Both the position numbers and the translations under genes were made by a program. A stretch of 64,000 nucleotides of DNA from Longilinea arvoryzae (GTDB lineage: Bacteria; Chloroflexota; Anaerolineae; Anaerolineales; Anaerolineaceae). This document shows, piece by piece, positions 50,229 to 58,841 of the stretch (positions within the stretch are counted from its first letter, which is position 1; the number at the start of each line of letters is the position of its first letter). Where the stretch lies: NCBI RefSeq assembly GCF_001050235.1, contig NZ_DF967972.1, forward strand, positions 1,192,475 through 1,256,474, in the 5' to 3' direction. The notes under the pieces were generated by a model. It worked only from the letters and a program-made list of their open reading frames with translations. It ran no database searches and was not told the DNA's origin.

Positions 50229-51442
50229 GCGTTGGATTCGACCGGCCGCAGCCAGGCCAGCGGCTGCGACTGCACGTCGCGGAGGATCCCGGCGCTCAGT
50301 TCAGCCGCTTCCAGAACAGTGGAAGGGTTAACCCAGCGCAACGCGTCGCAGCGCTGGTGCGCCCAGGTGCGCACCGCCTGGCCGCTGAAGGCCAGCGCCG
50401 GAACGCCGCGCATGGCGAAGCTGGAATGGTTGCTTTCCGGCCAGGGTTCGATCCACTGTACGCCCGGGTGAATTGAACTGAGCTGCTCGAGGCGCGTCTG
50501 GAACTCGGGCGAGCAGGTGAAGGAGGCCAGGGTGAGCGCGTCCAGGCGGTGGCCCAGGCCGTCGAAGTTGATGGCCAGCAGCAGGCGCTCGAAGTGGCCT
50601 TCGCCGGCGGCGGGGATGTAAGCGTCCTCACCGATGGGTAGATATTCTTCGTTCGTGAAGGCGACGTATTCCAGGCCGCAATCCAGGCGCTCGGTTTGCA
50701 GGCGTTCGGCCAGCGCCAGCAGCGCGGCCACGCCGGCGGCGTTATCCGAGGCGCCGGGAGTGTCGTATTTGGTGTCGAAGTGCGCGCAGGCCACGGCGGT
50801 TTCAGGCCGCGAGCCCGCCCGCCTTCCGACGACGTTGCGGGTCTCGCCGGGCTGCTGCTCGGTCTCCAGGCGCAGGTGAAGGGTGCTCTCCGGGTGGGTC
50901 AGCAGCGCCAAACCGCTCTCGGCCGGCAGGGTGGCGGAGGGGAGAGTGAATTCCCAATCCTCGACCAGCCGGTTGGTGGAGCCGGGCAGTGCCTGCACGG
51001 CCAGCACCGCCAGGGGCGCCTTTTGTTCGAGCAGGTTGACCACGCGCAGGTCGTCCGGGGTGGATAGGAACCAGGATTTGGCCGCCAGGGGTTGGCGGGT
51101 CAGCTCGCCGTAGATCAGGGCGATCCGTCCGCTCAGGTCGGCATGTTCGAGTTCGGCCAGCGTGCAGACGGCAGTGAAGGGCGCGCGCACGTCGCAGGCG
51201 GGCGAGAAGGGGTTGGCCAGAACGGCCAGGGCTTCCCCGTCCAGGGTCAGGGTTTCGCTCAGGCAGCGCCAGTTCGGGCAGGCCAGCGGCTGCAGCTCCA
51301 CTTCCAGGCCGATGCGGCGCATCTCGGCGGCGATGTATTCGGCGGCGGCGCGGTTGGCAGGCGTGCTGGCAGGGCGGGCCCCGATTTGTTCGCTCAGCAC
51401 CTTCAGGTGACGGGCGACGGCGGTGTTCAATGAATCTGACAT
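50225..51442 (-). CDS. M28-family zinc aminopeptidase
   Basis: 405 residues. No signal peptide, so probably cytosolic. Metal ligands of the family are visible: His and Asp in ACAHFDTKYDTPGASDNAAG (about 220-239), the EE pair in FTNEEY, Asp in INFDGLGH and a late His in WAHQRCD. A PA-like insert lies at about 80-180. It would remove N-terminal residues from peptides with two zinc ions. GGAGG precedes the ATG. Confidence 0.9.
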   Translation of the reverse strand: MSDSLNTAVARHLKVLSEQIGARPASTPANRAAAEYIAAEMRRIGLEVELQPLACPNWRCLSETLTLDGEALAVLANPFSPACDVRAPFTAVCTLAELEHADLSGRIALIYGELTRQPLAAKSWFLSTPDDLRVVNLLEQKAPLAVLAVQALPGSTNRLVEDWEFTLPSATLPAESGLALLTHPESTLHLRLETEQQPGETRNVVGRRAGSRPETAVACAHFDTKYDTPGASDNAAGVAALLALAERLQTERLDCGLEYVAFTNEEYLPIGEDAYIPAAGEGHFERLLLAINFDGLGHRLDALTLASFTCSPEFQTRLEQLSSIHPGVQWIEPWPESNHSSFAMRGVPALAFSGQAVRTWAHQRCDALRWVNPSTVLEAAELSAGILRDVQSQPLAWLRPVESNA

Positions 51443-51504
51443 TTAGATCCTCCGAAATTTTGAAGTGTAGATTCATTGTAAAACGTTGGTGGGCTAAGGG
51501 AGGG

Positions 51505-51534
51505 TTGGCCGGCCGGCGCGGAAATCGGTATAAT
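51505..51534 (+). promoter_or_regulatory. Promoter placed for leaderless transcription of the 82-residue gene
   Basis: TTGGCC (51505-51510), 18 bases, TATAAT (51529-51534). The ATG begins 7 bases after the -10 box, so transcription would start at or next to the first codon. Confidence 0.6.
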
Positions 51535-51540
51535 CACGCT

Positions 51541-51789
51541 ATGGAAAAAGAGAAACCTGCCAACGAAGCCCTGGTCGAGCTGGCCCAGCGCCTGGTTTAC
51601 CGGCTGGAACGGCTTTCGGTCGATTCACACTGGGCGGTGCACGCCAGCGGCGTGCGCCGCTCGCTGCTGCGCGCGCTGGACGATCTGGCCGAGGGCGATG
51701 AAAGCGCGCCGGGCCGGCTGGAGGCGCTGCTGCCGCTGGGTTTCAAGCTGGTCGAGCAGGCCGCCCGGGAGATGGGGGATCGGGAATAG
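51541..51789 (+). CDS. Hypothetical helical protein, 82 residues
   Basis: I do not recognise the family. The protein is predicted all-helical and charged (ALVELAQRLVYRLERLSVDSHWAVHASGVRRSLLRALDDL), with no membrane segment or metal motif. A perfect -10 box 7 bases upstream, and no ribosome-binding site, suggest a leaderless mRNA. It is divergent from the M28 peptidase gene. Confidence 0.6.
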   Translation: MEKEKPANEALVELAQRLVYRLERLSVDSHWAVHASGVRRSLLRALDDLAEGDESAPGRLEALLPLGFKLVEQAAREMGDRE

Positions 51790-51945
51790 AATATTAGAAT
51801 CTGTCCTTTGCTAAAGATTTTTGGTGTTTACAATATTAATACCCACCGGATAAGTCAACCTCCTGAGGTTATTGGCGTCAGGAGGTTGATATTTGTGGAA
51901 ATCTCTAGATAAATGGCAATTGTTTATAAAAATAGGTAATAACGA

Positions 51946-51954
51946 TGCTATAAT
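51946..51954 (+). promoter_or_regulatory. Extended -10 promoter of the toxin-antitoxin pair
   Basis: TGCTATAAT is an extended -10 element 40 bases before the antitoxin ATG, in an AT-rich stretch. No good -35 is seen, as is common for extended -10 promoters. Confidence 0.6.
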
Positions 51955-51993
51955 GGATCTGAAAATCGGAATTTCCGAAAAGGAGATATTCGT

Positions 51994-52290
51994 ATGTCTG
52001 TAATAAATTTACAAGTGCGTAAGAAAGGAAATATTACTCTTCCGGTTGAGCTGCGGAGTAAATATGGCGTAAGTGAAGGGGATATTCTCACGTTAATCGA
52101 TCTGGGCGACGGTTCTTTTCTTCTGACGCCTCGCGTTTCAGAGGTCAATCGCCTGGGTAAGCGTGTCGCGGAAGCATTGTCACAGTATGATGTGTCAGAA
52201 GATGACCTGATCGCAGCGCTTGATCAAGAACGTGAAGAATATTATCGTGAGCATTACGCAGGCAAACCTTCACCCGATGAAAAAGCCTGA
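51994..52290 (+). CDS. AbrB/MazE-type antitoxin
   Basis: 98 residues. Residues 5-48 are an AbrB swapped-hairpin DNA-binding domain (LQVRKKGNITLPVELRSKYGVSEGDILTLIDLGDGSFLLTP). The acidic C-terminal half (DVSEDDLIAALDQEREEYYREHY) would wrap the toxin. AAGGAG is 8 bases upstream. It overlaps the PIN gene by 14 bases. Local GC is lower than in neighbours, which would fit horizontal transfer. Confidence 0.88.
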   Translation: MSVINLQVRKKGNITLPVELRSKYGVSEGDILTLIDLGDGSFLLTPRVSEVNRLGKRVAEALSQYDVSEDDLIAALDQEREEYYREHYAGKPSPDEKA

Positions 52291-52729
52291 AATATTCCTG
52301 GACAGCAGTGCATTGATTGCTGGCATCGTATCTGCGCAGGGCGCCGCGCGAGTTTTACTGTTGTTGGCCGAGAATGAGAAGATTGAATTATGGGTATCGG
52401 AACAGGTGATCGCCGAGGTGGAGCGTAATCTTGCCCGGAAAGCTCCGCGCGCTCTACCGGTAGCCCGTGAAATGATCCTTCGGGCTAACATCCAAATATT
52501 GCATGATCCGAAGCCCGCAGATGTCCGATCCCATATGGATTGGATCAACCATGCGGCGGATGTACCCATTCTCGTCGCCGCGGCCAATGCGCAGGTTGAC
52601 TTTCTGGTCACATTGGATGTCCGTCATTTCATTGATGATCCGGTAGTGGCGCAGCGGAGTGGTTTACGAATTGGTACCCCCGGCGATGCCCTGATTTGGG
52701 TGAGAGAATGGTTCGTCAGGAATAAATGA
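52277..52729 (+). CDS. PIN-domain toxin (VapC-like ribonuclease)
   Basis: 150 residues from the ATG at 52277 within the antitoxin's end. PIN acidic residues are present: IFLDSSALIAG (first Asp), VIAEVERNL (Glu), NHAADVPILVAAA (Asp) and LVTLDVRHF (Asp). These coordinate Mg for RNA cleavage. With the overlapping AbrB antitoxin it forms a type II toxin-antitoxin module. The gene after it is on the other strand. Confidence 0.88.
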   Translation: MKKPEIFLDSSALIAGIVSAQGAARVLLLLAENEKIELWVSEQVIAEVERNLARKAPRALPVAREMILRANIQILHDPKPADVRSHMDWINHAADVPILVAAANAQVDFLVTLDVRHFIDDPVVAQRSGLRIGTPGDALIWVREWFVRNK

Positions 52730-52840
52730 CTTCGTCATCTTAAAATCAGAGTTTAAGCATTTATCTTTTCATCAAGATTTTTCATAGACGTTATTTTTTT
52801 TCTGTTTCGCTGAAGATTGGAGCGAAAGTGAAGAATTAGT

Positions 52841-53419
52841 TCAGCGAAGCGGCAACTCCAATTCTTCCGCGACCCATATGGATACCGCGTCATAATCAAT
52901 TGCTGCAATGTCCGACGTGTCGATCGAATAAAGCGGGCCGATGTTCATGGGAGCTGCTCGTTGGGCTACTTCCTTCAATTCAGGCGCATATTCCCGCCCC
53001 GGATGGCCCTTATGGCGATGATCGACGCGCTCCAAATAGCGCTCGGCCAAGACGTCGCCGGGCGCATGGCACCACAATTCGACAAAGCGAGAAATCCCGG
53101 CGTGTTTCAACCCTTCGAATACCTTATCGTATGGCGGGAACCCGAACCAGGCATCCACGATCACCAGCGAATTGACGGGCAACTCCGAAACCACCGCCCA
53201 GATGACCTCTTTGGTGGCGCGGCCCAGCATACGGTTGTACTCGCGATCGCCGATGCCCAACACATTGAACATGGCTTCCTTAATCGTATCCAGAGTGAGG
53301 AGTGGCGCGTTGAACCGGTTTCGTAAGTGTTCTCCGAGAGAGGTCTTGCCGGATGCGGGCAGACCGTTGATCAGGATTGCTTTCCGGTTTGGTGTCGACA
53401 GTAAAGATGGATTTCCCAT
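52841..53419 (-). CDS. P-loop kinase-like protein
   Basis: 192 residues. Walker A INGLPASGKTSLG (about 18-30), a DTIKEAM stretch, a VIVDAWF strand and DVLAERYLERVDHR (lid-like). It resembles AAA_33-type small-molecule kinases such as those for chloramphenicol, shikimate or gluconate, but the substrate is not clear. It is on the same strand as the sugar cluster and begins 41 bases past the ROK gene's end, so it may be cotranscribed and act on a sugar or sugar derivative. Confidence 0.8.
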   Translation of the reverse strand: MGNPSLLSTPNRKAILINGLPASGKTSLGEHLRNRFNAPLLTLDTIKEAMFNVLGIGDREYNRMLGRATKEVIWAVVSELPVNSLVIVDAWFGFPPYDKVFEGLKHAGISRFVELWCHAPGDVLAERYLERVDHRHKGHPGREYAPELKEVAQRAAPMNIGPLYSIDTSDIAAIDYDAVSIWVAEELELPLR

Positions 53420-53460
53420 GCTTGATCTCTTCTTGATCCTATCTCGATCTCTTTTTCGGA

Positions 53461-54336
53461 TCAGGCCTCGAAGGCCCGCAACCCCGCGCCGATGACCCCG
53501 GCATGATCACCCAATTCGCCGGCTTTGATTTCATAGGTGAACCAGGGGGAGTCGCACCGGGTGACCAACGTGAGCGCTTCAAAGGCGGCTTTCCCGAGCC
53601 CGCCTCCCAGCAGGACAAGCTTCGACCCCAAAACGGCGACAGCCGTGTCGACCGCCAGTCGCAGCGGAGCCATCCACTGCACCAGCAGCTCATTGGCGGT
53701 GCGATCGCCGTTCTTCTGCAACGCCAGCAGATCTTCCACGCGGGTTGTGGCGGCAAGGGGCGATGCGGCGATCAATTCACCCAGCGCGGTGCCGGAACTG
53801 GTTGTTTCCACGCAACCCCGGCGGCCGCAATTACACGACTTGCCATGGAGATCCACCGTGATATGGCCCAATTGCCCGGCATTCCCGCCGCCATAATAAA
53901 GTTTGCCATCCGAGGCAATCGCGCCGCCAATACCCGTGCCAATGGTAAACATGGCAATCTCATCGTACCCGACGGCGGCTCCAATTTTCATCTCAGCCCA
54001 CAGCGCCAGGTTCGCGTCCGTGTCGATGACGGCCGGTAAGCCGGTAATTTCTCGCAGCATGGCGGCCAACGTGACATCCTTTAGTTCCAGATAACCGGCG
54101 GTGAGCGCCACGCCGCTCCGAACGTCCACCCGCCCCGGAAACCCCAGCGCCACGCCTGCGCTTTGTGGGGTAACCATGCGAAGTACGGAATCGCGGATGA
54201 TCGCAAGTTGGGCATCCCGCCCCCGCGGCACATGCTCCTGAATCCGTTCCAGGATCTGCCCGCTGCGCGAGATGCGCGCGACGCGAATGTTGGTACCGCC
54301 CAGATCGATGCCGATAGCTTCCGAGTTCTTATCCAT
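53461..54336 (-). CDS. ROK-family sugar kinase
   Basis: 291 residues. ATP site IGIDLGGTNIRVARIS (8-23), sugar-binding segments DTDANLALWAE, and the ROK zinc motif: GHITVDLHGKSCNCGRRGCVE (His and three Cys, about 157-177). The second phosphate motif is LLGGGLGKAAFE. No DNA-binding domain, so a kinase rather than a NagC-type repressor. It would phosphorylate the hexose or ketose brought in by the adjacent ABC system; it starts 8 bases after the aldolase gene. Confidence 0.9.
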   Translation of the reverse strand: MDKNSEAIGIDLGGTNIRVARISRSGQILERIQEHVPRGRDAQLAIIRDSVLRMVTPQSAGVALGFPGRVDVRSGVALTAGYLELKDVTLAAMLREITGLPAVIDTDANLALWAEMKIGAAVGYDEIAMFTIGTGIGGAIASDGKLYYGGGNAGQLGHITVDLHGKSCNCGRRGCVETTSSGTALGELIAASPLAATTRVEDLLALQKNGDRTANELLVQWMAPLRLAVDTAVAVLGSKLVLLGGGLGKAAFEALTLVTRCDSPWFTYEIKAGELGDHAGVIGAGLRAFEA

Positions 54337-54344
54337 GACCCAGG

Positions 54345-55271
54345 TTATGATTTCCGTGAATCCAAGACAGCGAGAATTTCATGCAGGCGTGGAACCGCGA
54401 TCGTCTCGAGGCGGGATTGCATGTCTGCCGGGTCCAACGAAACGCAATCTTTCCACAAAGAGCGGCCGGCAATGGCTCCAGACGCGCCGGCGTCCATGGC
54501 AATCCGCAGTTGTTTAATAAAGGTTTCATGGTTCACGCCTTCCGAGAGCACGGCCCAGGGAATGCCGTCCAGAACCGCGGTGATTTTTTCGCAGGCTTCA
54601 GCCGAGCCGGGGTACTGCAATTTTAGGACTTTCGCGCCATTTTCTGCGCAGACCCGGGCCGCTTCAACGATCAGTTCCGGTTTGCAGCGCTGGTATTCTT
54701 CTTCGGTTTCGCCGGGAAGACGATACACCAGAATTTCGACGACCAACAGGACTGCCTCGGCGATGCAGGCATTGACCGTATTATTGATCAAGCGGGTCGC
54801 AAACCGGTCGTTACCCTTTTGATCGGGGCGCATGAAGGCCAGCATTTTGGCGGCCGTACCCCCTAATTCTCTCACACGCCGCGGGTTGATGCCAGAGATG
54901 ATTTTGGATTGGCGCAGTTGGGTTCCCGGTTCAGTGTCGTAACCGGAGGCATCCATGCCGACCACCAGGGCAGTATCCCGGGCCAGGACGCCTTCATCGA
55001 TGACCATCGGCAGGGCGCACTCCGGGTCCAATAATACCGCCGGAGCCTGATTCCCCAGGTGTTTCACCAGACGGGCTTTAACGATTCCAAGTTCCTTTTG
55101 ATCGATGGAGGCGAGCACTTTTTCATCGTCACTCAAAAGTTTACGCATGCCGTTGCGTTGGTCCATGGCGATGACAAAAATTTTCCCCGTCCGGGTGCAA
55201 ATCTGCTGAAAGGCGCGCCTCTCGACAGTCGACATTTCATTGTTGGGCCATTTTTCAAGATTAAGTTTCAT
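54345..55271 (-). CDS. LacD/YihT-like class I aldolase
   Basis: 308 residues. The pattern follows the tagatose-1,6-bisphosphate/6-deoxy-6-sulfofructose-1-phosphate aldolase family: FVIAMDQRNGMRKLL near the start, PAVLLDPEC, the Schiff-base Lys in AKVLKLQYPG (about 215) and GASGAIAGRSLWKD. It would split a phosphorylated ketose to dihydroxyacetone phosphate and an aldehyde. CAGGAG lies upstream. Neither the other tagatose genes nor the sulfosugar reductase gene is seen, so the actual substrate is open. Confidence 0.85.
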   Translation of the reverse strand: MKLNLEKWPNNEMSTVERRAFQQICTRTGKIFVIAMDQRNGMRKLLSDDEKVLASIDQKELGIVKARLVKHLGNQAPAVLLDPECALPMVIDEGVLARDTALVVGMDASGYDTEPGTQLRQSKIISGINPRRVRELGGTAAKMLAFMRPDQKGNDRFATRLINNTVNACIAEAVLLVVEILVYRLPGETEEEYQRCKPELIVEAARVCAENGAKVLKLQYPGSAEACEKITAVLDGIPWAVLSEGVNHETFIKQLRIAMDAGASGAIAGRSLWKDCVSLDPADMQSRLETIAVPRLHEILAVLDSRKS

Positions 55272-55373
55272 GGATAAACTCCTGATCAGAAATAAAATAC
55301 TCTCTGCAGAGCGCTTTCGAATTCACACAGCCCGTGTCGTCAACAATGGCATGGATGATGAATTGGACTTTGC

Positions 55374-55413
55374 TAAAAATACCGGCCACGCCCAGAGGGC
55401 GGGCATGGCCGGT
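55374..55413 (-). terminator. Terminator between the ABC genes and the aldolase
   Basis: On the reverse strand ACCGGCCA pairs with TGGCCGGT around an inner CGCCC/GGGCG stem, followed by ATTTTTAG. It is a strong stem placed after the ATPase gene and before the aldolase and kinase genes, so it should lower or regulate their expression. Confidence 0.8.
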
Positions 55414-55434
55414 CGGGAAACAGCCCCAAGAGAG

Positions 55435-56247
55435 TTACACCTGTGAAACCGGGGCGCCTTTCTTTGCATTCCCGTTCTCTTTTCCAACCATTAAGGCAAC
55501 GATTTCTTCATCGTTGGTATCTTTGGCGCATAGATCGGCTGCTTTTACACCCCGCCGCATCACGATGATCCGATCTGCCACGGCGAACACATCGCGCATA
55601 TTGTGGCTGATCACAATGATGGGAACGTGGCGTTCTTTCAGCTTACGAACCAGGTCATACACTTTCCGCTGTTCGGGAACGCCCAATGCCGCGGTGGGCT
55701 CATCCATAATGAGCAATTTGGCATTCCAGTAGATCGATCTCGAAATGGCCACTGCCTGGCGTTGGCCGCCAGAAAGCTCTCGAATGGGGCGGGTAATTCC
55801 GGGGATGGTGATATCCAGCTCGTTGAGGATCGCTTCTGCTTCGTTTTGCATCTTCTTTCGATCCATAACATTTAAAACGCCAAGTTGCTTGCGCAGGATT
55901 TCACGGCCCAGGAAGATATTGTCGGCGGCATTCAAGTTCGTGGCAAGCGCCAGGTCCTGGTAGATGGTTTCGATACCGGCGTTTCGGGCATCCATGGGGG
56001 TCGAAAAGGAGACCTGTCGTCCATCGACAAGAATCTTTCCTTCGTCAGGGGCATACACGCCCGAAATGACCTGGATTAGAGTGGATTTTCCGGCGCCGTT
56101 ATCGCCTACAAGGCCAATCACTTCACCCTTGTAAACGTCGAGGCTGACGTTATTCACAGCGGTCAACCCGCCAAACCGTTTGGTGATGTTCTCGCAATGC
56201 AGGACGGGGCACTGTTGTTCTGTCGGTAGAGTTGGTGCGGTTGTCAT
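55435..56247 (-). CDS. Sugar ABC transporter ATP-binding protein (single-domain, FrcA-like)
   Basis: 270 residues. One ABC domain only: Walker A GDNGAGKST (about 48-56), signature LSGGQRQAVAIS and Walker B LLIMDEPTAALG. CUT2-family ATPases are usually double-length (RbsA, about 500 residues); the single-domain form is typical of FrcA fructose/ribose-type systems. It starts 1 base after the permease stop. Confidence 0.93.
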   Translation of the reverse strand: MTTAPTLPTEQQCPVLHCENITKRFGGLTAVNNVSLDVYKGEVIGLVGDNGAGKSTLIQVISGVYAPDEGKILVDGRQVSFSTPMDARNAGIETIYQDLALATNLNAADNIFLGREILRKQLGVLNVMDRKKMQNEAEAILNELDITIPGITRPIRELSGGQRQAVAISRSIYWNAKLLIMDEPTAALGVPEQRKVYDLVRKLKERHVPIIVISHNMRDVFAVADRIIVMRRGVKAADLCAKDTNDEEIVALMVGKENGNAKKGAPVSQV

Positions 56248-56248
56248 A

Positions 56249-57388
56249 TTAACTCTGCTTCTTCAACTGGTCGATCAAGACCGCGAAAATAATGATCACG
56301 CCCACTGCCACATACTGGTAGAACGGATCAATCCCCAGAATGATGAGGCCGTTTTGAATCACCGCAATGATCAAGGTGCCAACCAGCGTTCCCACCAGAG
56401 TGCCTTCGCCTCCCATCAGAGAAGCGCCGCCGACGACGATGGCCGCAATGGAGTTCAGGTTCAGGGCATCACCAGCAGAGGCGACGCCGCCGGAATAGCG
56501 CATGACGTATAAAAAGCCTGCCAGTCCGGCCATCAATGCCGAAAGCATGTACACTTTCGTGATGATCCGGTTCACCGGGATACCGGCGCGCAGGGCAGCC
56601 ATGGCGCTTCCACCCACCGCATAGACGTGTTGGCCAAATTTCGTTTTCGAAAGTACCCAGTGAACGATGAACAATGCGATCACGAAGTAGATGATCAGAT
56701 AGGGTAATAAACTGGTCACATTGCGCAGATCCACTCCGCTGATACCCTCAGGAACGTTGAACAGGTTCCAGCCTGCCTTGGGATGAAAATAAAAGACGAA
56801 ACCATTCCCGAATTGTCCAATTCCCGGCTGATTTACGCTGACCGGGGGACCGCCGGACAGGATATACCCAAACCCGCGTGCAATGCCATACATCCCCAGC
56901 GTGGCAATGAAGGGGGGAACCTTAAGCCTGGAGATTACAACACCATTAATAAAACCGGCCGCCAACCCGATAACCACACAGGTCAGAAAACCAGAAAGGA
57001 TTACAAGGGTAAGGTTGGCATTCAATGGGTACTGGCGCATTACCAATGACGCGGTTACGCTTGCCAAACCCATGACCCAGCCTGTGGAAAGGTCGATACC
57101 GCCGGTAATGATTACAAAGGTCTGTCCTAGCGCCAGGACAAGAAGGAGGGAGTTGTTGGCCAGAATGGCCTGAAAGTTGTTCAGGCTGAAAAAGCCCTGG
57201 GCCGTTGAGAATGCGCCAATCAGGATTACAAGAAACACCCAGGCCCAGTATTTTCCAATAAAAATAAGCGTCTTGTGCTGAATTTGAGGCTTCTGGGATA
57301 AAGTGTTGGTTTCGGATTGATCCGCAGAGGTTGTGGAGTTCTTAGCGAGAAGACCTTTAGTCTTATGAAACAGGGACTGATTTTTCAT
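56249..57388 (-). CDS. Sugar ABC transporter permease (RbsC/FrcC-like)
   Basis: 379 residues, about ten membrane segments. The CUT2 permease pattern is clear: QTFVIITGGIDLSTGWVMGL, VPPFIATLGMYGIARGFGYILSGG, GQHVYAVGGSAMAALRAGIPV and GGEGTLVGTLVGTLIIAVIQNGLIILGI. An N-terminal polar extension of about 35 residues precedes the first segment. Preceded by a stem-loop after the binding-protein gene. Confidence 0.93.
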   Translation of the reverse strand: MKNQSLFHKTKGLLAKNSTTSADQSETNTLSQKPQIQHKTLIFIGKYWAWVFLVILIGAFSTAQGFFSLNNFQAILANNSLLLVLALGQTFVIITGGIDLSTGWVMGLASVTASLVMRQYPLNANLTLVILSGFLTCVVIGLAAGFINGVVISRLKVPPFIATLGMYGIARGFGYILSGGPPVSVNQPGIGQFGNGFVFYFHPKAGWNLFNVPEGISGVDLRNVTSLLPYLIIYFVIALFIVHWVLSKTKFGQHVYAVGGSAMAALRAGIPVNRIITKVYMLSALMAGLAGFLYVMRYSGGVASAGDALNLNSIAAIVVGGASLMGGEGTLVGTLVGTLIIAVIQNGLIILGIDPFYQYVAVGVIIIFAVLIDQLKKQS

Positions 57389-57408
57389 GCTCGGTATTTA
57401 TCCTCAGG

Positions 57409-57436
57409 CCTTCCCGGGGTTTGATCCCCGGGAAGG
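57409..57436 (-). other. Intercistronic stem-loop between the binding-protein and permease genes
   Basis: CCTTCCCGGGG and CCCCGGGAAGG form a perfect 11-base stem with a 6-base loop, without a T run. Such hairpins protect the abundant binding-protein mRNA from 3' decay and reduce expression of the membrane components. Confidence 0.75.
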
Positions 57437-57454
57437 TTCTGCAAACTCCACGGT

Positions 57455-58504
57455 TTACTCGGATTTATAAATCGCTGCCTGAGCTTCAGGAGTGTCCACG
57501 TTATCACGGGTGATGATCACGAACGGGGTGTTCACTTTCTTCTGGATGTCTGCGGTGTTACCCGTAAGTGCATCATAGATATACTGCACAGCCGTGGCGC
57601 CAATCAAAGCAGGCTGCTGGGCAATGACCATGTCGATGACATTGTTGCGGAGATCAACAATGGCCTGTTCGGGGGCGTCGAAGCTGGCGATTTTTATGAC
57701 GCCAGCCAGGCCGGCGCTCTTGACAGCGGCGGCAGCGCCCTGGGCGCTGAAGAGGTTCGCGCCGAAGATGGCGGCCAGATCGGGTTCCTTCTGGAGCATG
57801 GCCTGGGTCTGGGTGGTGGCGGTAGGAGCGCTGCTTTCGGTGTAATCCACGCCAGCCAGTGAAACGCCTTCGTTCGCATCAATCGCGGCGATGCAACCAT
57901 CGCGGCGTGCGATATCGGAGGGAACATTTGCGGTGGAAGTGAGAATATAGATTTTGCCTTTGCCGCCGATAGATTTGATCAACGCTTCGCAGGCGATCTT
58001 GCCGCCTTCGAAGTTGTCGGACGCAATTACCGAGAGTGGGAAGGTGACCGTGCCATCTGTATAATTGCCGTCGCCAATGTATTGGTCGGTGGTGACAACG
58101 GGGATGCCCGCGTCGAAGGCGCGCTGGAGCGGAGCGATCATGGCCTGGGGATCATTTGGGACATTGATCAAGCCATCGACCTTTTTGGCGATCATGGCAT
58201 CCACAATCGGGGTTTGGACAGAGGGATCCCACTTGGAGGGTCCATCGGCGATCAACGTCACGCCAAGTTCTTCAGCCTTTTCGCGAGCGCCTTTTTCCAT
58301 CGTGATATAAAAGGCGTCGCCCTGAATACCGTAGACGAGCGCAATGGTAATCGGTTTCTTGGTCGCTTCGGTAGTGGCTTCAGTGGTGGGTTGCGCTTCG
58401 GGAGCGGTCGTGGATGCTGCCGGAGTAGGGGTGGCGCTCGCGCAGGCCGCGAGGAGCATCGTAAAGAGGACCAACATCGATACAATAGTCAAACGTTTCT
58501 TCAT
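57455..58504 (-). CDS. Sugar-binding lipoprotein of a CUT2 ABC transporter
   Basis: 349 residues. Lipobox LLAACAS (Cys about 21), a Pro/Thr/Glu-rich spacer to about residue 48, then a periplasmic-binding fold of the RbsB type: ITIALVYGIQGDAFYITMEKGAREKAEELG, VDGLINVPNDPQAM, DGTVTFPLSVIASDNFEGGKIACEAL and the late SFDAPEQAIVDLRNN. It captures the sugar outside the membrane. First gene of the operon; GGAGG precedes it. Confidence 0.92.
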   Translation of the reverse strand: MKKRLTIVSMLVLFTMLLAACASATPTPAASTTAPEAQPTTEATTEATKKPITIALVYGIQGDAFYITMEKGAREKAEELGVTLIADGPSKWDPSVQTPIVDAMIAKKVDGLINVPNDPQAMIAPLQRAFDAGIPVVTTDQYIGDGNYTDGTVTFPLSVIASDNFEGGKIACEALIKSIGGKGKIYILTSTANVPSDIARRDGCIAAIDANEGVSLAGVDYTESSAPTATTQTQAMLQKEPDLAAIFGANLFSAQGAAAAVKSAGLAGVIKIASFDAPEQAIVDLRNNVIDMVIAQQPALIGATAVQYIYDALTGNTADIQKKVNTPFVIITRDNVDTPEAQAAIYKSE

Positions 58505-58772
58505 TTTCTTCTGCCTCCAGATTTTCCATTTCTTAGTAAAATTAAGCTCAGTAAAGCATGTGCGAAGTCATCGTTTTCGTGTCTCTCTAAAAGCACTCCT
58601 TTCTTTTCGCGGGTTTTGTGGCAACAATAATAAGAACCCGCACAGGTTCAATGCATGGGGTGGATTTGGAAAAGGTCTACTTCTTGCAAGCCATGGCTTG
58701 ACCCTTACCGTGAATATTGGATAACCGATAAAGGTATTATTAAGAAAAACCGAAAACTGGGGAAAAAAGGTT

Positions 58773-58800
58773 TTGAAAATACGTATTAGCGTATTATAAT
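58773..58800 (+). promoter_or_regulatory. GntR promoter with operator between -35 and -10
   Basis: TTGAAA (58773-58778), 16 bases, TATAAT (58795-58800). The inverted repeat AATACG-TATTAG-CGTATT (58778-58795) fills the spacer, so a bound regulator would exclude RNA polymerase. The rest of the 337-base gap (58505-58841) is AT-rich near the GntR gene and holds no other gene. Confidence 0.75.
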
Positions 58801-58841
58801 AACATTATAAGATAATTTTATGTTTTGTCAATGGAGAGCCT

